A stretch of DNA of 16,466 bases from an uncultured Verrucomicrobiales bacterium (lineage in GTDB: Bacteria; Verrucomicrobiota; Verrucomicrobiia; Verrucomicrobiales; Akkermansiaceae). The stretch spans positions 1-16,466 of the forward strand of contig CALFTQ010000128.1 in the NCBI GenBank assembly GCA_937916135.1, read 5' to 3'. The position numbers were made by a program, and so were the translations under genes. Each line of letters begins with the position of its first letter. Positions within the stretch are counted from its first letter, which is position 1. This document shows, piece after piece, positions 1 to 7,085 of this stretch. The notes under the pieces are model-generated. The model searched no databases and was not told where the DNA came from. It saw nothing but the letters and a program-made list of their open reading frames with translations.

Positions 1-1
1 G

Positions 2-1168
2 GGCTGGCGCAATCCCATCGTGGTCAGCAACCGCTCCGGCTTCATCGTGAAAGGCCACTGCCGCCTTGCCGCCGCCCGTCTGCTGGGGGTGGAAAGCGTA
101 CCCGTAGACTACCAGGACTACGAGACCGAGGCCGCCGAATGGGCCGACATGATAGCCGACAACCGCATAGCGGAGCTCGCCGTATCGGACGACAAGGAAC
201 TGCGTGCCTTGCTCAGCGAGCTGGAAGGACAGATAGATCTGGAGCTCACCGGCTTCTCCGGCGTGAGTCTGGAGGACCTGCTTTCCGAGCCGGAAGTGAT
301 AGACGAGGAAGCGGAAGCCGAAAAAGTGAAGATGCAGAAGCTCGAACTCAGCGAGCGCATGGACAAGGCCAAATACGTGTTCTGGGCCTTCTCCGGAGGC
401 CGCGATTCCACCCGCGCCCTGATTGCCACGTGGCAGGCCTTTGTCGATACCGGCAAGCATTGCGAAGTCATCTACATCGAGAACACCTGCGAGTTCCCCG
501 ACCTCATCATGCACATCAAGCGCGTGTGTAAGATGCTGGGGGCCAAGCTGACCACCGTCCATCCCTCCAAGACCTACCTGACCGAGTATTTCGAGAAGGG
601 CAAGAGCCCGGACAGCCTGTACATGGACTGTGTGGAGAAGCTCATCAATGAGCCGATGGATAAATACATCGAATCCGTGGTAGGCTCCGAGGACTATATT
701 CTGGTACGCGGTGGCCAGCCCAAGCAGAAGACAAGTCGCTCCGGCACGGCTGAGATGCAGGCCATCAAATCCAAGCCCAATATGATAATCTACAATCCGG
801 CATTCTCCATGACCAAGGAGCAGCTGGAAGCCACCATCCCGGAGTGGCCCGGCTACGCCGCCGGATTCAAGCGTACAGCATGCTGGTGTTGTCCCTTCCA
901 ATGCCGTGAGCAATATGACGCGCTGCGATTAAATTACCCCTTGCTTTTTGAGGAAATGAAGCGTATCATGGGAAGCATCCGCATTAAGACTTATGGTGTT
1001 AAGTCATACGATGAAAAATACAAATACTGGGAAAAGGAAGGAGTGAAGCTGTTATGGGACCGCAATCGCAAGAAGCTGGAGGACTCGTCCTCGTCAGTGC
1101 CTGCCTCCTCGGAGAACGCTGTCGATGGCATGGACGAATCCACAACTCATCAGCAGCCCGAAAGCTGA
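2..1168 (+). CDS. ParB-like / PAPS reductase-like (PP-loop) fusion protein, 5' truncated by window
   Basis: The reading frame is open to the left edge, so the true start lies outside; a GTG at 20 is only the first internal candidate. The first ~35 residues read as the end of a ParB/Srx-type nucleotide-binding domain (GWRNPIVV at the edge, then IVKGHCRLAAARLLG). Counting from position 20, the second domain has the PP-loop signature SGGRDS at residues 125-130, typical of PAPS reductase/adenine nucleotide alpha-hydrolase proteins that adenylate a substrate, and a cysteine cluster CWCCPFQC at 288-295 that could bind zinc or an iron-sulfur cluster. The same two domains occur as separate proteins in the IbrB/IbrA pair of E. 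coli and are common in phages; DndC of DNA phosphorothioation is a more distant PP-loop relative. The final ~30 residues are serine-rich, low in complexity and lie in the overlap with the next gene. Domain assignment is confident; biological role is unknown. Confidence 0.85.
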   Translation, partial: GWRNPIVVSNRSGFIVKGHCRLAAARLLGVESVPVDYQDYETEAAEWADMIADNRIAELAVSDDKELRALLSELEGQIDLELTGFSGVSLEDLLSEPEVIDEEAEAEKVKMQKLELSERMDKAKYVFWAFSGGRDSTRALIATWQAFVDTGKHCEVIYIENTCEFPDLIMHIKRVCKMLGAKLTTVHPSKTYLTEYFEKGKSPDSLYMDCVEKLINEPMDKYIESVVGSEDYILVRGGQPKQKTSRSGTAEMQAIKSKPNMIIYNPAFSMTKEQLEATIPEWPGYAAGFKRTACWCCPFQCREQYDALRLNYPLLFEEMKRIMGSIRIKTYGVKSYDEKYKYWEKEGVKLLWDRNRKKLEDSSSSVPASSENAVDGMDESTTHQQPES

Positions 1169-1476
1169 TAGGCGATAGCCCCTTTATCATGGCCTGCCCG
1201 GAACTACTGGGCGGGCTTTCTTGTCCCAGGACTCCTGTCAAGCGGCGGGGCGGGCGCGTGTTTGAGACCTGCGAAGATAAGGCGGAACGCCGTCATGTCA
1301 CCGGGACAGAACGCACCGAAGAATTCATGCTCGGGGCACAGAAAACGCTCGCAATATGCCAGAAGCACGGCATCCGCAAAGCCATATTGGCTAAGTATTC
1401 GCCCTCCTGCGATTGCAAAGGAATTACCGGCAGACTCCTGCAGGAAAACGGAATCGAGGTCATCAATGTATTTTGA
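1054..1476 (+). CDS. DUF523 / TudS-like cysteine protein
   Basis: The 140-residue protein carries the DUF523 hallmarks: VSACLLG (C17), ACPELLGG (C48) and SPSCDCKG (C119) near the end. In this family the thiouracil desulfidase TudS uses three cysteines of this kind to hold a [4Fe-4S] cluster that removes sulfur from 2-thiouracil; most members have no known substrate. The length fits a single-domain member. The ATG at 1054 is the only ATG that keeps the first conserved motif, and a purine-rich AAGGAG lies about 10 bases upstream, so the 115-bp overlap with the preceding gene, in another frame, appears real. Extra cysteines at 23, 57, 73, 102 and 121 are also present. Overlap with a PP-loop ATPase suggests a linked sulfur or thio-base function, which is inference. 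Family assignment is firm; desulfidase activity is not shown. Confidence 0.85.
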   Translation: MGPQSQEAGGLVLVSACLLGERCRWHGRIHNSSAARKLIGDSPFIMACPELLGGLSCPRTPVKRRGGRVFETCEDKAERRHVTGTERTEEFMLGAQKTLAICQKHGIRKAILAKYSPSCDCKGITGRLLQENGIEVINVF

Positions 1477-1485
1477 GGGTAAAAA

Positions 1486-1517
1486 GAAACACCTCTGGGG
1501 GCCGCCGGAGGTGTTTC
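1486..1517 (+). terminator. candidate hairpin terminator after the DUF523 gene
   Basis: GAAACACCTC at 1486-1495 pairs perfectly with GAGGTGTTTC at 1508-1517 around a 12-base loop, starting nine bases after the stop codon. The position fits a terminator, but no run of T follows the stem (AGGAGATTG), so it is not a canonical intrinsic terminator. It may be factor-dependent, or serve in RNA stability or processing. Confidence 0.45.
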
Positions 1518-1599
1518 AGGAGATTGTTATCAGGTTGCTCGTTTCCTGATGCCGCTATTATAGCGTATTAGAGCTTTTTGTCAATCCCCGAAAAAGTCT

Positions 1600-1607
1600 T
1601 TTTGACA
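1600..1607 (+). promoter_or_regulatory. TTTTGACA box, copy 1 (holin)
   Basis: TTTTGACA begins 21 bases before the holin ATG. It is one of five exact copies in the window, each at a gene junction 21 or 23 bases ahead of a start codon. It contains a consensus-like -35 hexamer, but no -10 box follows at normal spacing. Function is unknown. Confidence 0.4.
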
Positions 1608-1620
1608 TGCCCATGAGGGT

Positions 1621-1842
1621 ATGTTCACGTACATTTTTTCTCGACTGAAGGAACGCTCCACATGGCTGGGGCTGATAGCACTTGCGACCGCTTGCGGGGC
1701 CACGATTGAGACCGTACTTGCGGAGCAGATAATCGCCGCCGGGATGGCAATCGCCGGTCTCATCGGCGTATTAACCAAGGACAGCCCCGGCAGCACTGAG
1801 GCAACCGCCACCGGAAAGGAGAGCGGCAATGACCATCAGTGA
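1621..1842 (+). CDS. putative holin
   Basis: A 73-residue protein with a short basic N-terminus (SRLKER), two likely membrane segments (residues ~13-35 and ~36-52, the latter AAGMAIAGLIGVLTKD) and a hydrophilic, charged tail. This size and topology match small phage holins, which make pores in the inner membrane to release or activate the endolysin. The gene overlaps the endolysin gene by 14 bp, the usual holin-endolysin coupling. GAGGG lies only one base before the ATG, too close for a standard ribosome site; no other in-frame start is apparent. Assignment rests on topology and neighbour rather than on a diagnostic motif. Confidence 0.7.
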   Translation: MFTYIFSRLKERSTWLGLIALATACGATIETVLAEQIIAAGMAIAGLIGVLTKDSPGSTEATATGKESGNDHQ

Positions 1843-2410
1843 TATCCAGCAGGACACCATATTCTGGCAGCGCATGCTCCGCCTAGCCGGGTACTACACG
1901 GGCAAGATTGACGGCATCTCCGGCAAGCTCACCCGCAAGGCTGAGGACGCATGGCTGACAGCCTCCCGCGAAGCCGCCGAAACCTATGGCACCTTCGATG
2001 ACCGCACCGAGAAGGTGATACTCACCCTCATGCCCGGCGCACAGGCAGCCGCCCGCAAGTGGATGCGAGCCGCCACAGTACGCGCGGCGGAACTCGGTAT
2101 CACCGTGAAGCTCATTGACGGCACCCGGAGCTACAAGGAACAGGATAAACTCTTCCGCAAGCGTCCGAAAGTCACCAATGCACGCGGAGGCCAGAGCTGG
2201 CACAACTTCGGGCTAGCCTTTGACTTCGGCCTGTTCCGTGGCAAGGAGTATTTGGGAGAGAGCCCTCACTACAAGACACTCGGAGCCATAGCCAGCACCA
2301 TGCCCGGCCTCACTTGGGGCGGAACATGGGTCAATCTGGTAGACGAACCCCACATCCAGCTCAACCTATTCGACACGGTAGCGGAAGCTCGTGCCACCTT
2401 CGAAGCATAA
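1829..2410 (+). CDS. M15-family peptidase endolysin
   Basis: The 193-residue protein is a VanY/Ply500-type D-Ala-D-Ala or L-Ala-D-Glu carboxypeptidase-fold enzyme that cleaves peptidoglycan peptides. The M15 signature is clear: GTRSYKEQDKLF at 98-109, SWHNFGLAFDFG at 123-134 and DEPHIQL at 172-178. By family analogy H125, D132 and H175 bind zinc and the acidic residue at 172/173 is the catalytic base. The N-terminal ~60 residues (QRMLRLAGYYTGKIDGISG) resemble a degenerate peptidoglycan-binding helix bundle. No signal peptide is seen, so export should depend on the upstream holin. It follows the holin with a 14-bp overlap, and its stop TAA shares its last A with the next ATG. Confidence 0.9.
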   Translation: MTISDIQQDTIFWQRMLRLAGYYTGKIDGISGKLTRKAEDAWLTASREAAETYGTFDDRTEKVILTLMPGAQAAARKWMRAATVRAAELGITVKLIDGTRSYKEQDKLFRKRPKVTNARGGQSWHNFGLAFDFGLFRGKEYLGESPHYKTLGAIASTMPGLTWGGTWVNLVDEPHIQLNLFDTVAEARATFEA

Positions 2411-2673
2411 TGGCAAAGGGACTATTCATTGTCGGCTTCAGCACGGAAGAAGTCTTGGCCATACAAGCCAAGGCCAAAGCTCTGTTGCTGGAAGGAAAAA
2501 CCATCATGTCCTGGAGTGATGGCGGGGGAACCTCCGTCACCAAGCAACAAGTGATGCCGGTGGCTGAGGTCTTGGAAGAATGCGCCTATGCCCTCCGCAA
2601 GCTCGACCCGGCCACCTACGCCAAAAGGCCAGCCGCTCCGGGCAGTTATGTACCGCACCGCCTCCCACTATGA
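2410..2673 (+). CDS. small head-joining protein, gpW position
   Basis: An 87-residue protein starting at the ATG that overlaps the endolysin stop by one base; a longer frame starting at 2314 is only the other-frame shadow of the endolysin. The sequence has a predicted helix (STEEVLAIQAKAKALLLEG), a short beta turn (IMSWSDGGGTSVTKQ) and a second helix (VAEVLEECAYALRKL), the helix-strand-helix plan of lambda gpW-type head completion proteins, which sit between portal and tail connector. It lies directly before the portal gene, exactly where lambda W lies. The fold similarity is by pattern and position, not by a diagnostic motif, and the protein is about 20 residues longer than gpW. Confidence 0.55.
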   Translation: MAKGLFIVGFSTEEVLAIQAKAKALLLEGKTIMSWSDGGGTSVTKQQVMPVAEVLEECAYALRKLDPATYAKRPAAPGSYVPHRLPL

Positions 2674-4070
2674 ATGCATTTCAACGATTCGCCGCGCGTC
2701 TCTTCTTCGGAGTCAATTCCACCTACGAGAACGCCAATCGCTCACCGCGCCGGGCTCAGGTTCCCGGCAGTGCTCCGCGCGATGCCACGCTCGACCTGAC
2801 ACCGGGCGTACGCTCGGAGCTTGTTCGCCGTTCCCGTTATCTGGTGCGCAACTCCGGTTTTATCCGCGAGATAATAGGCAGCATGGCCCTGTATGCCGTG
2901 GGAGATGGGCTCAAACCGCAAGCGGAAAGCTCGGACAGAGCATGGAACCGCAAGGCGGAAGCCTATTTCAACCGATGGAGCCGCCACGCCGACCTGACAG
3001 GCCGCTTCAATCTCACCCAGTGCGAGCATCTTGTATGCAAGGCTGTTGATACGGATGGCGAGATATTCATCCACAAAGTCATGCAGGGAGACTCACCCCG
3101 GATTCAACTCATCGAGAGCCACCGCATCGGAGACTACTCAGATTCGGAGGGATTTGTCGATGGCGTGAAACTCAGCCCGGACGGGGTGCCGATGGCCTAC
3201 CGCTTGCTCCGGGATGACGGCTCGCATGCGGACATCGCCGCCGCGCACATCCTGCACGTGTACGACCCGGATGCCCCCTCACAGGTACGCGGCTGCCCGA
3301 GCCTCCAGCACTCTATCAATCACATCCTCGATGAGATGGAGCTGCTGGCCCTCGAAAAGCACGCCGTGAAGGACCATGCGGACATCACACGTATTCTGAC
3401 CACCGCCCGCGATAACGCAGACGATGGAGACTTCCAGCTGGGAGGCTCTCCGGAAGCGGAAAGCTCGGACGCCGGATGGCTCCAGCGCATACTGGGGGGC
3501 AAGCTCGTCAAAATCCAGCCCGGCGAGGACCTCAAACCCTTTGAGAGTTCCCGCCCGAGTCCTACCTTCACGGGATTCTTGGAGCACCTGCGCCGCGACT
3601 CCGCGCTGGGCATGTTGCCGTTCGAGTTTGCTTCCGATTCCTCCAAGCTGGCCAGTGCGGGAGTACGCCTGACCGTGGCCAAAGCTGACCGCCGATTCTC
3701 CTACCGGCAGACCTTACTCATCGACAGGATGCTGCGCCCGCTGTGGCTCTGGGTCATCGGCCATGCCATTACCACGGGCAAGCTCGAAGCCGTGGAGAAC
3801 TGGACCGAGGTCAACTTCACCACGCCCCGCCGCGTCACTGTCGATGCCGGGCGCGAAGCTCAGCAGAACCGCTCCGATGTGGAAGCCGGACTCAAGACCC
3901 TCTCCGACCACTTTGCTGAGCTGGGCATGGATATCCATGAGGAGGTAGAAAAGCGAGCGCAGGAGATGAAGCTCATCGAAGAAACCGCTCAGCGGTACGG
4001 GCTCCCGCCGCAACTCCTTTTTGCCAGCTTCAAACAAGAAACCATCAACCCACCTGTCACGTCAACATGA
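2670..4070 (+). CDS. portal protein, lambda gpB family
   Basis: A 466-residue portal protein of the lambda family (Phage_portal_2). It forms the dodecameric ring at one head vertex through which DNA is packed and to which the tail connects. Family features include an early RRSRYLVRNSGFIREIIGSM block, the DTDGEIFIHKVM and RIQLIESHRI blocks in the first half, HILHVYDPDAPSQVRGCPSL midway, and the C-terminal RNRSDVEAGLKTLSDHFAELGMD-type segment typical of this family (given here only as a description of residues ~400-425, with the core DVEAGLKTLSDHFAELGM). The ATG at 2670 overlaps the previous stop as ATGA and is preferred to an upstream in-frame start at 2580, which would add 30 residues read from the preceding gene. 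It overlaps the protease gene, again as ATGA. Confidence 0.93.
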   Translation: MNAFQRFAARLFFGVNSTYENANRSPRRAQVPGSAPRDATLDLTPGVRSELVRRSRYLVRNSGFIREIIGSMALYAVGDGLKPQAESSDRAWNRKAEAYFNRWSRHADLTGRFNLTQCEHLVCKAVDTDGEIFIHKVMQGDSPRIQLIESHRIGDYSDSEGFVDGVKLSPDGVPMAYRLLRDDGSHADIAAAHILHVYDPDAPSQVRGCPSLQHSINHILDEMELLALEKHAVKDHADITRILTTARDNADDGDFQLGGSPEAESSDAGWLQRILGGKLVKIQPGEDLKPFESSRPSPTFTGFLEHLRRDSALGMLPFEFASDSSKLASAGVRLTVAKADRRFSYRQTLLIDRMLRPLWLWVIGHAITTGKLEAVENWTEVNFTTPRRVTVDAGREAQQNRSDVEAGLKTLSDHFAELGMDIHEEVEKRAQEMKLIEETAQRYGLPPQLLFASFKQETINPPVTST

Positions 4071-4885
4071 ACAATCTCTTTACTACGGAACGCCTCTGGC
4101 TCATGGAAGCCGAAAGCTATCTGCAACTCGCCGCCCTCCCGGCTCCGGCCACGCCACCCACCGGGAAGCCGGTCCCGGAGCATCCGGGCTTTACTCTAGA
4201 CGGAGGCCTTGCCACAGTCCCCATCCACGGCCCCATCTTCCGCAGACTCCCGGAAGCCACCCGGGCCGTGCTGAACATGTTCGGCATCGAGCACACCGAG
4301 GCGCAAAAGGCCGCAAAGGTACTCAAAACGCTCCAAGACGACCCGGCTGTACTTGTTGTACTGCTGGATGTGGATTCCCCCGGCGGCACGGTCAACGGGA
4401 CGCCCGAATTAGCCGAAGCCGTCCGCGAGCTCAGCAAGAAGAAATATGTCTACGCCTTCACCTCCGGGCAAGCATGCTCCGCCGCCTACTGGGTTGCCTC
4501 CCAGTGTGACGGCATCTATGCAGCCCCTTCAGCCAGGGTGGGGAGTGTCGGCGTTCTTCTCCCCTTGCTGGATTGCAGCGAGGCCTATGCAAAGCTCGGA
4601 CTCCGCAAGGAGGTTATCACCGCAGGCAAGTACAAGGGAACCGGCCTCACCGGTACCAGCCTCACAGATGAACAGCGAGCCCTTCTGCAGCAGCAGGTCA
4701 ATGACACTTGGACCGAGTTCAAGGCAGCAGTCACCCGCCGCCGCAATATCGCCCCGGAACACATGGAGGGCCAGACCTTCCCGGGAGCTCAGGCCCGCAC
4801 GCTCGGACTCGTGGATGCGACCATCTCCACGCTGGAGGCCGTGCAGGATAAACTCCGAGCCCGCCACTGCAAGGGCTCATTTTGA
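4067..4885 (+). CDS. S49-family prohead protease (lambda gpC-like)
   Basis: A 272-residue SppA/ClpP-fold serine protease that should process the scaffold or other head proteins during prohead maturation. The fold is shown by LLDVDSPGGTVNG, then GQACSAAYWVAS with the predicted nucleophile S138, SARVGSVGVL, and the AGKYKGTG segment with the predicted general base K190, followed by the conserved FPGAQARTLGLVD near the end. The Ser-Lys dyad is complete. The family's phage members run 250-450 residues; this one lacks the fused C-terminal scaffold of lambda gpC, which is replaced by the separate coiled-coil gene just downstream. Its start overlaps the portal stop by 4 bp. Confidence 0.92.
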   Translation: MNNLFTTERLWLMEAESYLQLAALPAPATPPTGKPVPEHPGFTLDGGLATVPIHGPIFRRLPEATRAVLNMFGIEHTEAQKAAKVLKTLQDDPAVLVVLLDVDSPGGTVNGTPELAEAVRELSKKKYVYAFTSGQACSAAYWVASQCDGIYAAPSARVGSVGVLLPLLDCSEAYAKLGLRKEVITAGKYKGTGLTGTSLTDEQRALLQQQVNDTWTEFKAAVTRRRNIAPEHMEGQTFPGAQARTLGLVDATISTLEAVQDKLRARHCKGSF

Positions 4886-4887
4886 CA
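4880..4887 (+). promoter_or_regulatory. TTTTGACA box, copy 2 (scaffold)
   Basis: TTTTGACA spans the protease stop codon and starts 23 bases before the scaffold ATG at 4903, which is preceded by TAT. See copy 1 for the shared pattern. Confidence 0.4.
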
Positions 4888-4902
4888 ACACCATCACCAT
4901 AT

Positions 4903-5331
4903 ATGACCACTATTGACGAACAACTGGACGCCGCAACGGCGAAGGTCTCCGAGCTCACGGCACAGCTTGCCGAAGTTCAGACCGCACTCGAAACGGCAAA
5001 AAACGACCTTGCAACCGCTGAGGCGGTCAATGCTGAGCTCACCGACAACCTCACCACGGCCAAGGAAAAGATGGCCGCTCAGGAGGTGGAACTCCGGGAA
5101 GCTCGCGGACAGATCTCCCAGCTGCAGGCGGAAGCCCGCACCGCTGAGGAACGCGCCGCAGAGTTCTACGGTACCAAGGCCGGACAGGCTGCAAGCGTGA
5201 CTCCCAAGGGCGATGCCTCCGTGCTACCCGTGGCGGAACGCTTCAAGGCAATCACGACCCCGCAGGGCCAGACTCAATTCCTCCGCTCGCTTTCGGATGC
5301 TGAGCGTGCAGAGCTTTACTCCAACATCTAA
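4903..5331 (+). CDS. putative scaffold protein (coiled coil)
   Basis: A 142-residue acidic protein. Residues ~5-90 form an almost unbroken heptad coiled coil rich in Ala, Glu, Leu and Gln (ATAKVSELTAQLAEVQTALE), followed by a less regular C-terminal region ending in FLRSLSDAERAELYSNI. Long coiled coil, small size and position between prohead protease and capsid gene match lambda Nu3-type scaffolds, which assemble the prohead and are then removed, often by the neighbouring protease. The ATG at 4903 gives the start MTTIDEQLD; a TTG at 4882 overlapping the protease stop would add seven residues and cannot be excluded. No clear Shine-Dalgarno site precedes either. Confidence 0.75.
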   Translation: MTTIDEQLDAATAKVSELTAQLAEVQTALETAKNDLATAEAVNAELTDNLTTAKEKMAAQEVELREARGQISQLQAEARTAEERAAEFYGTKAGQAASVTPKGDASVLPVAERFKAITTPQGQTQFLRSLSDAERAELYSNI

Positions 5332-5347
5332 CCCGCTTTTTACTGAT

Positions 5348-6241
5348 ATGGCTAACACTATCACCGACCTCAAAGACGTGCGCATCTCCCAGAATGCGCT
5401 TCTCCCGTGGATGGAGACTCTGCTTCCCCTGTCCGCATTCTCCACCAACTTCTCACCGGATGCCGCCGACAAGCTCGATACCGTGAAGGTACCTGTCATC
5501 GGTGCGCCTTCCGCATCCAGCGACTACGCCGGGGACTATACCGCCAACGCAGATTCGGAGGCCAGCTCCGTGGCCGTGACGCTCGACCGCCACAAGTACA
5601 AGACTGTCCATCTCACTGCCAAGGAGGCCGCCACCACCTCGATTCCTCTGCTGGAGAAGCTGGTAACGACCGCCGCCCAGCAGCTCGCCATTGACGTGAT
5701 GAGCGACATCTTCACCTCTATCACGGCAGCCAACTTCGGCACGCCCGCTATCCCGGCCATCTCCGCAGAGGATTTCGGGTATAAGACTATCATCAAGATT
5801 CGTGAGGCCTGCGCCGCTGCCAAGATGCCGCAGGATTCCCGCGCTCTGGTGCTGGATAACAGCTACTTCTCCGCATTGCTTGCCGATGACATCGTGGCCA
5901 AGTCCTTTATCACGCCGCTGGCCCAGCAGGGTGTAGTTGAGGCCAAGGTCAACCGCATTGCAGGCTTCAATGTGTTTGAGACCGGCTGCGTACCTGACAA
6001 CGGCGAGAATCTGGTCGGCTTCGCGGCTCACCCGTCCTCTCTGGCAATCGCCATGCGCTACCTGACTCCGATTGCCAACTATGACGAGGCCGGAGCCGTG
6101 ACGGACCCCGTGACCGGTCTGACCTTTGGCTACCTCCGCTATACGGACACCAAGAGCAACAAGGTGTATATCACTCTGGAGGCCCTCTACGGCTTCAAGG
6201 TGGTACGCCCGGCTGGCCTTCAGCGCATCGTCTCCGCATGA
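5348..6241 (+). CDS. major capsid protein (HK97-fold, lambda E position)
   Basis: A 297-residue protein starting MANTITDLKDVRI. It lies immediately after protease and scaffold and before the head-tail joining genes, the invariant site of the capsid gene. Features consistent with an HK97-fold capsid are the N-terminal amphipathic arm (LKDVRISQNALLPWMETLLP), an acidic E-loop-like region (DYTANADSEASSVAV), a long spine-helix region (LEKLVTTAAQQLAIDVMSDI), and the later KVNRIAGFNVFETGCVPD and AIAMRYLTPIANY blocks usual in this fold. The frame is open back to 5213, but the upstream codons are the scaffold gene in another frame. The start is preceded by CTTTTTACTGAT with no Shine-Dalgarno site. No separate decoration protein is seen. 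The identity rests on position and pattern rather than a unique motif. Confidence 0.85.
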   Translation: MANTITDLKDVRISQNALLPWMETLLPLSAFSTNFSPDAADKLDTVKVPVIGAPSASSDYAGDYTANADSEASSVAVTLDRHKYKTVHLTAKEAATTSIPLLEKLVTTAAQQLAIDVMSDIFTSITAANFGTPAIPAISAEDFGYKTIIKIREACAAAKMPQDSRALVLDNSYFSALLADDIVAKSFITPLAQQGVVEAKVNRIAGFNVFETGCVPDNGENLVGFAAHPSSLAIAMRYLTPIANYDEAGAVTDPVTGLTFGYLRYTDTKSNKVYITLEALYGFKVVRPAGLQRIVSA

Positions 6242-6540
6242 GCTTAACCCGCGAAATGACGGGGGACTTTCTCTCAATCTGGGAGGAAGTCCCCCAATTC
6301 CTCACCGCGCACGGGGTGCAGGTCCGCGTCCTGCTTTCGCAAGCCGGGCGCGGTCATACTCTGGAGCCGGGCGGATTCTCCGGGGAGCTTTCACTGGAGG
6401 CCCGCTGTCTGGCTTCCGAACTTCCGGCGGACATCAGCCCCGGGAGCACTGTTCAGGTGGATGGGCTGACCTACCGCGTGGAGAACATCAGCCGCCGCCC
6501 CGGTCTCCCGATTGTCTCCCTTGACCTCCTACAGCCATGA
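6238..6540 (+). CDS. head-tail joining protein, lambda gpFII-like
   Basis: A 100-residue protein. The C-terminal half, with GSTVQVDGLTYRVENISRRP followed by a strand ending LDLLQP, is the beta-barrel pattern of lambda gpFII-type proteins, which bind beneath the portal ring and join the filled head to the tail. The N-terminal ~35 residues are less typical. It overlaps both neighbours by 4 bp in the ATGA manner (capsid stop and gp10/Z start), and lies where FII sits in lambda. The fold assignment is moderately strong. Confidence 0.72.
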   Translation: MSLTREMTGDFLSIWEEVPQFLTAHGVQVRVLLSQAGRGHTLEPGGFSGELSLEARCLASELPADISPGSTVQVDGLTYRVENISRRPGLPIVSLDLLQP

Positions 6541-7085
6541 GTGTACATGTCACCATCAACGATACAGAATTGCAGCGCAAGATAGCTAAGTTCGCTATCC
6601 TTTCCCAGAAGGGGCTCGATGAGGCCACTCGCGCTGTAGCCTCACGCTTCACCAAGGCCGCAGTGGGTAACACGCCACCCATGATACTGAGGCAGTCTCC
6701 TTCACAGGCCAAGGCAGAGTGGACGGCCAAGCTGATGGCCAACTATGAAAAGAAGCGTTTTGTACGTGGTGCCTGGGTCAGTAAGGCTGAAATGAAAAAA
6801 CTGCTGGCCGCTAAGAAAAAGCAACTCGGACGCGAGGCCGCCGGATGGAAGGCGGCAGCTGAGCAGTTGAACGCTAAAATCCCCGCATGGGTACGCCGCC
6901 ACTCCGGCGAAGGTTCCTGCATCATACGCAAAAGCGGCGACCGCGTGACGATTACCGTCACCAACTCGGTGCCCTATGGCGATGAGCTGCTGCGCATCCG
7001 TAGCAACTATGTTCTCCAGACTGTGAACCGGGGCATGGATGGCACGCTCCGGGCCATGAAGCGCAAACTCATCCGCTCAGTATGA
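6537..7085 (+). CDS. minor tail protein, gpZ / HK97 gp10-like
   Basis: A 182-residue basic protein. The N-terminal helix after VHVTINDTELQRKIAKF, with EATRAVASRFTKAAVGNTPP, is typical of HK97 gp10/lambda gpZ proteins, which act at the tail end that meets the head; the family often has a 'KxAPxxTG' turn where this one has AAVGNTPP. The middle is strongly basic (KAEMKKLLAAKKKQLGREA), and the C-terminal part (RVTITVTNSVPYGDELLRI) carries the VxNxxPYA-like edge conserved in the family. Its start overlaps the FII-like stop, and its stop overlaps the next ATG by 4 bp. Confidence 0.78.
   Translation: MSVHVTINDTELQRKIAKFAILSQKGLDEATRAVASRFTKAAVGNTPPMILRQSPSQAKAEWTAKLMANYEKKRFVRGAWVSKAEMKKLLAAKKKQLGREAAGWKAAAEQLNAKIPAWVRRHSGEGSCIIRKSGDRVTITVTNSVPYGDELLRIRSNYVLQTVNRGMDGTLRAMKRKLIRSV

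Larger units (their letters stand above)
1477..1620 (+). other. structured intergenic region before the lysis genes
   Basis: This is the longest non-coding gap in the window. It holds a 10-bp perfect hairpin at 1486-1517, a 6-bp hairpin at 1529-1550 (ATCAGG/CCTGAT), a 5-bp hairpin at 1553-1565 (CGCTA/TAGCG), and a CTTTTT/AAAAAG inverted pair (1574-1579 with 1591-1596). CTTTTTG followed by TCA or ACA occurs twice, 24 bases apart (1574 and 1598). TATTAT at 1556-1561 resembles a -10 box, with a weak TTGCTC 15 bases upstream, so a promoter for the lysis and head genes is possible but poorly supported. The region probably separates two transcription units. Confidence 0.5.

Noticed and set aside
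2580..2669. Upstream extension of the portal gene
   Set aside because: The added residues are the other-frame reading of the gpW-position gene; ATGA coupling at 2670 is the better start.
5213..5347. Upstream extension of the capsid gene
   Set aside because: It overlaps the scaffold C-terminus and gives a basic, unlikely leader; the ATG at 5348 gives a normal start.
5453..6277. Antisense 274-residue frame opposite the capsid gene
   Set aside because: Lies wholly opposite the capsid gene and shows no recognisable motif.
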